DNA from: Vibrio japonicus
GTDB taxonomy: Bacteria; Pseudomonadota; Gammaproteobacteria; Enterobacterales; Vibrionaceae
Length of the DNA stretch: 64,000 nt
Direction: 5' to 3'
Assembly (NCBI RefSeq): GCF_024582835.1
Contig: NZ_CP102096.1
Span: 124,001 to 188,000 of the forward strand
Made by a program: the position numbers and the translations under genes. This document shows positions 51,558-60,723 of the stretch, in pieces. The notes under the pieces were generated by a model. That model was not told where the DNA came from and made no database searches. It worked only from the letters and a program-made list of their open reading frames with translations. Every line of letters starts with the position of its first letter. Within the stretch, counting starts at the first letter, position 1.

Positions 51558-51636
51558 AGCGAATACATTCTATTGTTGAATGGCCTTAAATTAGATCATA
51601 TTTTTTCTTAGATTGGTATAATACCAATCTGGAAAA

Positions 51637-52329
51637 TTAACTGGTCAGGTCTGCCCATTCTCTCGAACACATCTTGGTGACTCTGTTGGAGCATGCCAAA
51701 AAACGATTCCAAGCCCTACACACTTTGGAGACAATGTCTTCGTAATCCGCAAAAGACTGATTGGCGAGATAGTGTTGTCTCATCCAGCTCCATACTTGTT
51801 CTATAGGGTTTAGCTCTGGAGAATAGGGGGGAAGTTTGATGACACTGATGTTCTGAAAGCCATTAGCGATATCTTCTGTATGCCATCCTGCGCCATCCAT
51901 AATGATGACGGCATGACGTCCTTTTTCAGTGACCGCCGATATTTGCTTTAAATGCTCAATCATGAGGTCTTTATTGACCCATGGGACAACGATAGCCTCA
52001 CCAATACCTTTTTGAGGACAGACAGAACCAAATAGATACGCATATTCGAACTGTTGTTGCTTCACTGCTCTGGGACGTGTGCCTCTTTCAGCCCATAACC
52101 GTGTTGTTGTATTTTGTTGCCCAAATCGAGCTTCATCCTGAAACCAGATATCGACATGCTTTAAAGCGACATGACCTGGGATCTTAAGGATCGTTTCGTC
52201 TTGGAGTTTTTTTAAAATCTTCCTGTATCGCTTGGGATTGTTGTGGGTGTTTTGAACGGGAAGTGACCCATGAGAAACCCATATGCTCGAGTAGGTAATA
52301 GATAGAATCAGGATGATAATGCTGGCCAA
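51637..52329 (-). CDS. IS630 transposase OrfB, copy B
   Basis: 230-residue frame with the same translation as in copy A; all DDE residues intact. Confidence 0.87.
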   Translation of the reverse strand: MASIIILILSITYSSIWVSHGSLPVQNTHNNPKRYRKILKKLQDETILKIPGHVALKHVDIWFQDEARFGQQNTTTRLWAERGTRPRAVKQQQFEYAYLFGSVCPQKGIGEAIVVPWVNKDLMIEHLKQISAVTEKGRHAVIIMDGAGWHTEDIANGFQNISVIKLPPYSPELNPIEQVWSWMRQHYLANQSFADYEDIVSKVCRAWNRFLACSNRVTKMCSREWADLTS

Positions 52330-52672
52330 ATTCTTTCACAATATAGGCATGGATATCGGCGCCGGTCAGTCGCCCACCTTGAGTATCATGAGCTTTATCT
52401 TTGATGTATTGGCTCAATTGCTCCCTTTGTTCAGAAGTTAATAATGGTGGTCTTCCCGTTCTTGGCTTTTCCTTCAGCCCTTCTAATCCTTCTTCAAGAA
52501 AGATTTGAACCCATCGATTAACACTGGTTCGGCTCACCTTAAGAAACTTGGCGATTTGGGTACGAGAGTGTCCATCTTTGAAATGAGCAAGTGCGAGCAA
52601 TCTCATTTTCATCTGGATGGATTTCTGCTGGCTTGCGAGCTTTTTAAAATCAATATTCTTGAGGCTATCCAT
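52184..52672 (-). CDS. IS630 transposase OrfA, copy B
   Basis: 162 residues, same translation as in copy A. Confidence 0.87.
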   Translation of the reverse strand: MDSLKNIDFKKLASQQKSIQMKMRLLALAHFKDGHSRTQIAKFLKVSRTSVNRWVQIFLEEGLEGLKEKPRTGRPPLLTSEQREQLSQYIKDKAHDTQGGRLTGADIHAYIVKEFGQHYHPDSIYYLLEHMGFSWVTSRSKHPQQSQAIQEDFKKTPRRNDP

Positions 52673-52733
52673 AGCGAATACATTCTATTGTTGAATGGCC
52701 TTAAATTAGATCATATTTTTTCTTAGATTGGTA

Positions 52734-53222
52734 TTAAGGATCGTTTCGTCTTGGAGTTTTTTTAAAATCTTCCTGTATCGCTTGGGATTGTTGTGGGTGT
52801 TTTGAACGGGAAGTGACCCATGAGAAACCCATATGCTCGAGTAGGTAATAGATAGAATCAGGATGATAATGCTGGCCAAATTCTTTCACAATATAGGCAT
52901 GGATATCGGCGCCGGTCAGTCGCCCACCTTGAGTATCATGAGCTTTATCTTTGATGTATTGGCTCAATTGCTCCCTTTGTTCAGAAGTTAATAATGGTGG
53001 TCTTCCCGTTCTTGGCTTTTCCTTCAGCCCTTCTAATCCTTCTTCAAGAAAGATTTGAACCCATCGATTAACACTGGTTCGGCTCACCTTAAGAAACTTG
53101 GCGATTTGGGTACGAGAGTGTCCATCTTTGAAATGAGCAAGTGCGAGCAATCTCATTTTCATCTGGATGGATTTCTGCTGGCTTGCGAGCTTTTTAAAAT
53201 CAATATTCTTGAGGCTATCCAT
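52734..53222 (-). CDS. stand-alone OrfA (helix-turn-helix) of copy C
   Basis: The full 162-residue OrfA is kept, and its TAA stop is formed by the very first bases of the truncated element. Without OrfB it can make only the DNA-binding half and might act as a repressor of transposition; that is inference. Confidence 0.7.
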   Translation of the reverse strand: MDSLKNIDFKKLASQQKSIQMKMRLLALAHFKDGHSRTQIAKFLKVSRTSVNRWVQIFLEEGLEGLKEKPRTGRPPLLTSEQREQLSQYIKDKAHDTQGGRLTGADIHAYIVKEFGQHYHPDSIYYLLEHMGFSWVTSRSKHPQQSQAIQEDFKKTPRRNDP

Positions 53223-53283
53223 AGCGAATACATTCTATTGTTGAATGGCCTTAAATTAGATCATATTTTTTCTTAGATTGGTA
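52734..53283 (-). mobile_element. IS630 copy C, left-truncated (550 bp)
   Basis: Keeps the right terminal repeat and TA but begins abruptly at the base equivalent to 51069 of copy A, directly after the TA of copy B. The catalytic frame is gone. Confidence 0.9.
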
Positions 53284-53699
53284 TGACGTCCTTTTTCAGT
53301 GACCGCCGATATTTGCTTTAAATGCTCAATCATGAGGTCTTTATTGACCCATGGGACAACGATAGCCTCACCAATACCTTTTTGAGGACAGACAGAACCA
53401 AATAGATACGCATATTCGAACTGTTGTTGCTTCACTGCTCTGGGACGTGTGCCTCTTTCAGCCCATAACCGTGTTGTTGTATTTTGTTGCCCAAATCGAG
53501 CTTCATCCTGAAACCAGATATCGACATGCTTTAAAGCGACATGACCTGGGATCTTAAGGATCGTTTCGTCTTGGAGTTTTTTTAAAATCTTCCTGTATCG
53601 CTTGGGATTGTTGTGGGTGTTTTGAACGGGAAGTGACCCATGAGAAACCCATATGCTCGAGTAGGTAATAGATAGAATCAGGATGATAATGCTGGCCAA
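53256..53699 (-). pseudogene. truncated OrfB of copy D, fused to copy C end
   Basis: Keeps the first catalytic Asp (WFQDEARFG) but loses the second Asp and the Glu; the last nine residues are read from the terminal repeat of copy C. Confidence 0.85.
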
Positions 53700-54099
53700 A
53701 TTCTTTCACAATATAGGCATGGATATCGGCGCCGGTCAGTCGCCCACCTTGAGTATCATGAGCTTTATCTTTGATGTATTGGCTCAATTGCTCCCTTTGT
53801 TCAGAAGTTAATAATGGTGGTCTTCCCGTTCTTGGCTTTTCCTTCAGCCCTTCTAATCCTTCTTCAAGAAAGATTTGAACCCATCGATTAACACTGGTTC
53901 GGCTCACCTTAAGAAACTTGGCGATTTGGGTACGAGAGTGTCCATCTTTGAAATGAGCAAGTGCGAGCAATCTCATTTTCATCTGGATGGATTTCTGCTG
54001 GCTTGCGAGCTTTTTAAAATCAATATTCTTGAGGCTATCCATAGCGAATACGTTCTATTGTTGAATGGCCTTAAATTAGATCATATTTTTTCTTAGATT
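53284..54099 (-). mobile_element. IS630 copy D, left-truncated and interrupted at its right end
   Basis: Begins at the base equivalent to about 50799 of copy A, directly after the TA of copy C. At the right, the terminal repeat stops at CTTAGATT (54099), where the IS110-type element begins; the missing GGTA reappears at 55470. One base differs from the other copies (G near 54051). Confidence 0.88.
53554..54042 (-). CDS. OrfA of copy D
   Basis: The same 162-residue frame as in the other copies; accompanied by an inactive OrfB. Confidence 0.7.
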   Translation of the reverse strand: MDSLKNIDFKKLASQQKSIQMKMRLLALAHFKDGHSRTQIAKFLKVSRTSVNRWVQIFLEEGLEGLKEKPRTGRPPLLTSEQREQLSQYIKDKAHDTQGGRLTGADIHAYIVKEFGQHYHPDSIYYLLEHMGFSWVTSRSKHPQQSQAIQEDFKKTPRRNDP

Positions 54100-55469
54100 A
54101 ATGGAATGGACCCTCTCTACCTAATCGGCTTCAAATGAGCCATATTGATTGATGAAAAGGCAATCAATAACAGTAAGAGAGGGTCCTATGACAAGCGTAA
54201 CAGTCGGTTTAGATACAGCCAAATCTATTTTCCATGTTGTTGAGAAAAATGGATCTGGGCTCATACTCAAAAAGGCCAAACTATCGAGAAACAAATTGGT
54301 GAACTACTTCGCCAATAAAGAAGCTTGCACGATTGCGATTGAAGCATGTGGGGCGTGTCATTATTGGTATCGAGTCTTTAGTCAACTAGGGCATACCGTA
54401 ATGATTATTGCACCTCAATATGTTGCTAAGCATCGTATCGGCAATAAAAATGATTTCAATGATGCAGATGCTCTTGCCGATGTTGCACAGCGTGAAGATG
54501 TAAAAACTGTTCCTCCAAAGAGCATTGAACAACAAGATATTCAGCTCTTACACTGAGTGCGCGAAAGATACGTGAAACAAAGAACAGCGTTAGGAAATCA
54601 AATTCGTGGTTTATTGGCAGAATATGGCGTGGTAATCCCAAGAGGATTATCTTCACTGAGAAAAGCACTGCCTTTTGTCTTGGAAAATCCAGAGAATGAA
54701 CTAAGTCCCCTTGTTCGAAAAATTCTAAGTGAGCTTAATAATGAACTAAGTCATTTGGATGGCAATGTAAAAGAAATCGATAAGCAGTTTATTCAGCAAG
54801 GTCAAGTGAATGAACAGTGCCAAAAGCTTCAGACAATGACAGGCGTCGGACCATTAATTTCAAGCATCCTCTGTGTGGTGCTTGGTGATGGAAAAAGCTT
54901 TAAAAACGGTCGCCACTTTGCCGCGTGGTGTGGCCTTGTACCGAAGCAGCATTCCACAGGTGATAGGGCTCGCTTGTTAGGCATAAGTAAGCGGGGAAAT
55001 GCCTACCTACGAACCCAACTTATCAATGGTGCAAGAAGTGCTTTGAAGCATGCAAAGAGCAAAGATGACAGGCTGAGTATCTGGGCAGTAAATTTAGAAA
55101 TGCGAGCAGGGTTTAACAAAGCTTGTGTAGCCCTGGCCAATAAGATGGCAAGAATTGCTTGGGCAATGGTCAGTAAGCAAGAAGTTTACAAAACCCAAGC
55201 AGCCTAATAACTATAAACCAGCAATAGAAAACTAGAGGTTCCTTTTCAACAAATTGCTAAAGAAACAATATGATGATTGAAGGCTCATAACCACCTAGCT
55301 CTAATCAGGTTATACCAAGGGCTCCTTGAAGCCGTGGCGATTGATATGAAAGCTAGGTTCGGATATCCATCAAGGCGGGTTAATTTGATACCCAAAGCCG
55401 AATATATGGGAGCAATTGAGTATCAGAAGTTGTCACATTGTCTCTTGCAATAAGAGAGGGTCCATATAT
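54100..55469 (+). mobile_element. IS110-family element of the IS1111 type, inserted in an IS630 end
   Basis: About 1370 bp. Perfect 12-bp subterminal inverted repeats TGGACCCTCTCT (54107-54118) and AGAGAGGGTCCA (55453-55464) lie 7 and about 5 bases from the borders, the subterminal layout of the IS1111 group. Removing it restores AGATT|GGTATA, the end of IS630 copy D, with no target duplication. Borders are uncertain by one or two bases. The motif AAGAGAGGGTCC also occurs internally at 54175-54186. Confidence 0.85.
54188..55207 (+). pseudogene. IS110/IS1111-type DEDD transposase with in-frame stop
   Basis: A frame of 340 codons. VGLDTAKSIFHVV starts the RuvC-like DEDD domain, with acid residues in IAIEACGA and NDFNDADALA; the C-terminal Tnp20 domain has LQTMTGVGPLISS and the Ser-containing GISKRGNAYLRTQLI. 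Codon 123 is TGA (54554-54556) in LLH*VRERY, probably CGA mutated to TGA. The two halves are otherwise intact, so the inactivation looks recent. Confidence 0.9.
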
Positions 55470-55578
55470 GGTATAACTACCTATCGAAAAGCCATACCTT
55501 GTTCTCCAAAATTTTCCCACGTTATTTATGACATAAAAAAGCCAGCATAGTTGCTGGCCTTAAAATAAAGTAATGAGG
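55208..55578 (+). other. right non-coding end of the IS1111 element and flank
   Basis: About 245 bp of structured non-coding DNA (for example ATAACC / GGTTAT and GGGT / ACCC stems) between the transposase and the right repeat. In the IS1111 group this is where a guide (bridge or seek) RNA is expected. 55470-55533 is chromosomal flank. Confidence 0.5.
55534..55558 (-). terminator. glpX terminator
   Basis: GCCAGCA / TGCTGGC stem with a four-base loop and a T-run on the minus strand. Confidence 0.85.
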
Positions 55579-56586
55579 TTAAAGGATGTGTTCTCTTACT
55601 TCTGGATCTTTGCGATCTAAGTAGTGAATAGATTTAATTCTGCGAATAGTGCGGCAACGACCGCGGATCAGTAGAGTTTCTGTTGTCGCTATGTTGCCTT
55701 GTCGCGATATACCTTCGAGTAGATCGCCTTTAGTGATACCTGTTGCCGAGAAGATAACGTTGTCGCTACGAGCCATATCTTCCATCTTGAGGACTACATT
55801 TGCCTCAACCCCCATTTCCGCACAGCGTTTTAGCTCAGCAGTACCGTAAATTCTATTTTCCTCTGTGTCCCCTTTTACTTCGTGTCGAGGAAGAAGGCGA
55901 CCGTGCATATCACCATCTAGTGCACGTATAACAGCAGCAGATACAACACCCTCTGGTGCACCACCAATACAATACATAGCATCTACTTCACTGTCTGGCA
56001 TACAAGTCAGAATTGAAGCGGCGACATCGCCATCAGGTACCGCAAATACACGAACTCCCATTGCTTGCATCTCTTTGATGACTAGGTCATGGCGCGGTTT
56101 AGCTAAAGTGATCACTACGAGTGTGTCTAGACTTTTGTTTAACGCTTTAGCAATGTTCTCTAGGTTTTCTTTAAGTGGTTTGTTGAGGTCAATACATCCT
56201 TTTGCCCCTGGTCCTACGACAAGCTTTTCCATGTACATATCTGGTGCTTTAAGGAAGCTATCCTTTTCGCCAGCAGCTAGTACAGCTAGAGCATTTGATT
56301 GCCCCATCGCAGTCATACGAGTGCCTTCTATTGGGTCTACAGCAATATCGACAGCGTCGCCACCTAAGCCAACACTTTCACCAATATAAAGCATCGGCGC
56401 ATCATCAATTTCGCCTTCACCAATTACAATCTCACCACTGATGTCAGTTTTGTTGAGTAGTGCACGCATGACTTCTACCGCTGCACCGTCAGCAGCGTTT
56501 TTATCACCTCTGCCAAGCCATTTATAGCCTGCCAGTGCAGCACCTTCTGTTACCCTTGAAAATGCCATTGCTAAATCGCGTTTCAT
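55579..56586 (-). CDS. glpX: class II fructose-1,6-bisphosphatase GlpX
   Basis: A 335-residue gluconeogenic enzyme. GEGEIDDAPML, DIAVDPIEGTRM and the C-terminal TGITKGDLLEGI carry the metal- and phosphate-binding residues of the GlpX family. It is not part of a glpFK operon here; it stands alone between the IS pile-up and zapB. Confidence 0.95.
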   Translation of the reverse strand: MKRDLAMAFSRVTEGAALAGYKWLGRGDKNAADGAAVEVMRALLNKTDISGEIVIGEGEIDDAPMLYIGESVGLGGDAVDIAVDPIEGTRMTAMGQSNALAVLAAGEKDSFLKAPDMYMEKLVVGPGAKGCIDLNKPLKENLENIAKALNKSLDTLVVITLAKPRHDLVIKEMQAMGVRVFAVPDGDVAASILTCMPDSEVDAMYCIGGAPEGVVSAAVIRALDGDMHGRLLPRHEVKGDTEENRIYGTAELKRCAEMGVEANVVLKMEDMARSDNVIFSATGITKGDLLEGISRQGNIATTETLLIRGRCRTIRRIKSIHYLDRKDPEVREHIL

Positions 56587-56797
56587 GATGACTCCAAAAT
56601 AGGAAAAAATAAAAACGGCAGAATTCTAACACAACGAAAGGTAAACGTTTGCTATTTTGAGCGAATGGACTTGAACTCGATCAAAACCGTGTTTAAATAT
56701 TGATGAAAGAAGCGTTCAATTAGGTTTCGTCAAGATAATGTTAAACTGTGATGTTTTTTTGACCGAATGGTGCAAAATATCGAATATAGGGCGTGTC

Positions 56798-56803
56798 TAT
56801 AAT
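56798..56803 (+). promoter_or_regulatory. probable -10 element of the zapB promoter
   Basis: TATAAT with a TG two bases upstream of it (TGTCTATAAT); a TTGACC lies too far upstream (56759) to be a standard -35. 75 bp before the zapB ATG. Confidence 0.45.
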
Positions 56804-56877
56804 TCTCTGGCTGAGTAGAATGAAGATATAGAGTGAAGACTTCTTCACATTAAGCGAATAACTAAAGGTAGGCGACA

Positions 56878-57120
56878 ATGTCTTTTGAAGTACTAGAAAA
56901 ATTAGAAGCGAAAATCCAAACTGCGGTTGATACGATTGCACTTCTTCAAATGGAAGTGGAAGAGCTAAAAGAAGAGAAAGAAAAGCTTTCAGCGGAAGCA
57001 ACTGAACTTCGTGCAAGCCGTGAAGAGTTAGAGAGCAAGGCGCAGCAGATGCAGCAAGAGCACTCTGCATGGCAGGAGCGTATCCGTAGCCTACTTGGTA
57101 AAATGGACGAAGTAGAATAA
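56878..57120 (+). CDS. zapB: cell-division protein ZapB
   Basis: An 80-residue, entirely coiled-coil protein ([20 protein letters not shown] followed by Glu/Lys-rich heptads) that organises the Z ring with ZapA and MatP. Length and sequence fit the family. An AGGTAGGCGACA ribosome site is present. Confidence 0.93.
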   Translation: MSFEVLEKLEAKIQTAVDTIALLQMEVEELKEEKEKLSAEATELRASREELESKAQQMQQEHSAWQERIRSLLGKMDEVE

Positions 57121-57134
57121 TCTATTCGCTTAGT

Positions 57135-57162
57135 AAAAAGGTTGGCCAATGCCAACCTTTTT
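57135..57162. terminator. bidirectional terminator, zapB / metF
   Basis: AAAAAGGTTGGC CAAT GCCAACCTTTTT, symmetrical between convergent genes. Confidence 0.92.
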
Positions 57163-57178
57163 CGTTTCTATGGATAGC

Positions 57179-58153
<975 letters not shown>

Positions 58154-58311
58154 ACAGAATGAATTGAATACGATTTAATGTCAACAGTGTGATTATGAAT
58201 TTTTCTCAAGTTGATTATGAGACATATTTGAGTTGAGGTTGGGTGTGCTAATCAGAAACGGCTTAATACAATATACTCTTTACTAAGCCGTTGATTACAA
58301 TTGTTAAAAAA

Positions 58312-60723
58312 TCATAGGAAGCTTGAGAGCAGGTTCAGATCTGATTGAATAGCTCCTGACGTCACCTCTCTACCAGCCCCTGGGCCGCGAATCACTAAAG
58401 GGTTGTCTTTGTACCATTTACTTTCAATAGCGAAGATATTGTCACATGGGAGAAGATTCGCTAGCGCATGCTCTTTACTTAATGCCTCAACTCCAACTGT
58501 GGCTTTGCCATTTTTCTCCAGGCGCGCGACATAGCGTAGGACTTTATCTTCACGCTGCGCTTTCGCTAATCGCTCTGCAAGCAGTTCACTGAGTCGTTGG
58601 CTTTTATCTAGGAAGTCGTCCAAGGAGATTCCTGTCAGATCTTCAGGCACTAGGCTTTCAACCTTTACAGATTCGGGCTCTAGGTTGAGTCCGGCCTCTC
58701 TTGCTAATATCACCAGCTTACGCATAACGTCAGAACCATCAAGATCGTGACGTGGATCAGGTTCGGTTAAGCCTTGTTGCCATGCCAAATCGATTAACTC
58801 GGCAAACGGTACAGAGCCGTCATACTGTTGGAATAACCAAGAGAGTGTTCCAGAAAAAATGCCTGATAGCGCTTGAATTTCATCGCCACTCTCGCGCAAG
58901 TCTCTGACTGTATGGTTAATAGGAAGTCCAGCTCCAACTGTTGCGTTGTATAACCAATAGCGGTTGATTTTAGAGAAGGCATCTTGAACTTGGTGGTAGT
59001 AGTGACTCGGAGCTGAGCCAGCGACTTTGTTCGCCGAGATTAAATGCATCCCTTGCTCTGCTATTTCTAAATATCTTTCGGCTAAATCCTTACTCGCTGT
59101 TACATCTAGAACAACGACATCGTCGTAGCCTTGAACGGAGCCAAGTTTTTTAATCCACTCACCTTCACTGTATGCAATAGATTCATCATCAAAGCGGTCG
59201 CTAACGGTTGATGGGTCTATACCTTCTGAGTTAAACCAGTAAGTTTGGCTGTCTACGACAGAGATAAGTTCGAAACTCATGCCTCGACGCTTCTCAAGCT
59301 CTGATTTCTGTTCGGCAAACAATGTCAGCCAGCTAGAGCCAATATTGCCTTTACCGCATAGTGCGATACCTATGCGTTTTTGAGCTTGGAACAATTGACT
59401 ATGAATCGATGCAACCAGAGTAGCGGTGTCGGTTCGTCTAAGCACTGCGATAAGGCTGAGTCCCGATGGAGATTCTGAAACAAACTCAACGGGTGCAGCT
59501 TTCAGCTTTTGGTAGAAGCCATAGCAATGGTTGGCATTTTTCGTTACGCCTGCGCCAACAACGGCGACAAGGGAATAACCTTCTTTGAGCTTGATTTCAG
59601 CTTCAATCGCTGCATCTTGTAGATACTCTAACGCTCCGCCGGCAATCTCTGCCGTATATGCAAGTCTTAAGCTGTGTTTATCTTTTTGGACTTCATAGGT
59701 CAGCGGTTCTAGTTGCGCGCGTTTAAGGTTCGCAAGCACTTCTTTTTCTAGTCGATCGAAGTCGTGGCCCGATGCAAAAATGAGCTTTACAATTAATACT
59801 TCATCAAGTGAAGAAATAATCTTTGCACCGCGTCCAGATGCTAATACTCTTTCAATACGGCTAGAGCCAGATTCTGGTGCATAGCTACAACGTAGGTGTA
59901 GATCCATAGAACTTTGCGCGACGGGCTGTAATGTTCGGCTGTGCAATACAGGCGCGGCCAGTCGTGCTAGTTCGCTCGCTTCATCAAGTCGAAGTAGAGG
60001 CAACAAACATGCATCCGACACTATGCGAGGATCTGCACTAAACACACCTTCTACGTCACTCCAAATCGTCACACGTGAGACTTCCGCTAACGCACCGATC
60101 ACTGTTGCAGAATAGTCAGAGCCATTACGGCCGAGTAGCACCGTTTGCCCTGCAGCGTTTTGAGCCATAAACCCGGTAATTACGATTCTATGATGAGCAT
60201 GCTGAGCAAGTACTTCTTTAGCCAGTGGATACGAAGTACCGTAATCGACCTCTGGCTGCGCACCGGATTCCGCACGTAAGAAAGCGCGTGCATCTTGACT
60301 GACAGCAGGCAACTCAGATTGCATCAGTAGTGCGGCTAATAGGCGAGAGGACCATACTTCACCGTGTCCTAATACTGCTGCTTTTTGAGCGTTGGTAAGA
60401 GGGGCGGTTAACTCACCTAACGTTGAAAACTCATCGTGCAATGCAGCAAGTAATGCTTCTTTTTTTTCATCTTCGATAAGTTCATCGACTAGTGATAGTT
60501 GGAACTGCCTGAGAGATTGCAAAACTTCGTGAGCGATTCGTCCATCTTTGTTCAGCGCATCTAAGAACTCCAATAATCGATTCGTTGTTTTTCCTGCTGC
60601 AGAGACAACGATAAGATCTTCAGTATTTGAGTATTCTTTTAGGATGTTGACGACTCGGCGGTAGCACTCAGGATCGGCTAGGCTACTACCTCCAAACTTG
60701 TGAAGCTGACGGGCTAAGGTCAT
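58312..60723 (-). CDS. metL: bifunctional aspartokinase II / homoserine dehydrogenase II MetL
   Basis: An 803-residue fusion. Residues 1-270 are the aspartokinase (KFGGSSLADP at the start; GRNGSDYSATVIG), followed by a regulatory linker and from about 450 the homoserine dehydrogenase (LCGKGNIGSSWL, then SANKVAGS). It feeds homoserine into methionine synthesis. The ATG overlaps the metB stop by one base (TAATG), so metB-metL is a co-translated MetJ-controlled operon. A 9-bp inverted repeat (58257-58265 with 58284-58292) lies downstream but lacks a T-run. Confidence 0.95.
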   Translation of the reverse strand: MTLARQLHKFGGSSLADPECYRRVVNILKEYSNTEDLIVVSAAGKTTNRLLEFLDALNKDGRIAHEVLQSLRQFQLSLVDELIEDEKKEALLAALHDEFSTLGELTAPLTNAQKAAVLGHGEVWSSRLLAALLMQSELPAVSQDARAFLRAESGAQPEVDYGTSYPLAKEVLAQHAHHRIVITGFMAQNAAGQTVLLGRNGSDYSATVIGALAEVSRVTIWSDVEGVFSADPRIVSDACLLPLLRLDEASELARLAAPVLHSRTLQPVAQSSMDLHLRCSYAPESGSSRIERVLASGRGAKIISSLDEVLIVKLIFASGHDFDRLEKEVLANLKRAQLEPLTYEVQKDKHSLRLAYTAEIAGGALEYLQDAAIEAEIKLKEGYSLVAVVGAGVTKNANHCYGFYQKLKAAPVEFVSESPSGLSLIAVLRRTDTATLVASIHSQLFQAQKRIGIALCGKGNIGSSWLTLFAEQKSELEKRRGMSFELISVVDSQTYWFNSEGIDPSTVSDRFDDESIAYSEGEWIKKLGSVQGYDDVVVLDVTASKDLAERYLEIAEQGMHLISANKVAGSAPSHYYHQVQDAFSKINRYWLYNATVGAGLPINHTVRDLRESGDEIQALSGIFSGTLSWLFQQYDGSVPFAELIDLAWQQGLTEPDPRHDLDGSDVMRKLVILAREAGLNLEPESVKVESLVPEDLTGISLDDFLDKSQRLSELLAERLAKAQREDKVLRYVARLEKNGKATVGVEALSKEHALANLLPCDNIFAIESKWYKDNPLVIRGPGAGREVTSGAIQSDLNLLSSFL

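Larger units (their letters stand above)
50507..51618 (-). mobile_element. IS630-family insertion sequence, full copy A
   Basis: 1108 bp flanked by TA on both sides, as expected for TA-targeting IS630/Tc1-type elements. Terminal repeats start CCAATCT on both ends (CCAATCTGGAAAA against CCAATCTAAGAAAA read inward). It carries two overlapping frames on the minus strand encoding the transposase. Confidence 0.93.
51622..52733 (-). mobile_element. IS630-family insertion sequence, full copy B
   Basis: Second full copy, head to tail with copy A at an offset of 1115 bp, separated only by the three bases TAA. Sequence appears identical to A. Confidence 0.93.

Noticed and set aside
51390..51611. A 73-codon plus-strand frame in each IS630 copy
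   Set aside because: It is antisense to OrfA and the terminal repeat, without a ribosome site; conserved only because the IS copies are identical.
54554..54556. TGA in the IS110-type transposase as a selenocysteine or read-through codon
   Set aside because: No selenocysteine insertion hairpin was evident and the family has Arg or another ordinary residue in this linker; a nonsense mutation is simpler.
50489..55470. The IS pile-up as a CRISPR array or integron cassette array
   Set aside because: Repeats are whole or truncated transposons with terminal repeats and TA borders; no short regular spacers, attC sites or integrase.
58257..58292. AACGGCTTA / TAAGCCGTT repeat as the metL terminator
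   Set aside because: An 18-base loop and no T-run in the metL direction; kept only as an inverted repeat.
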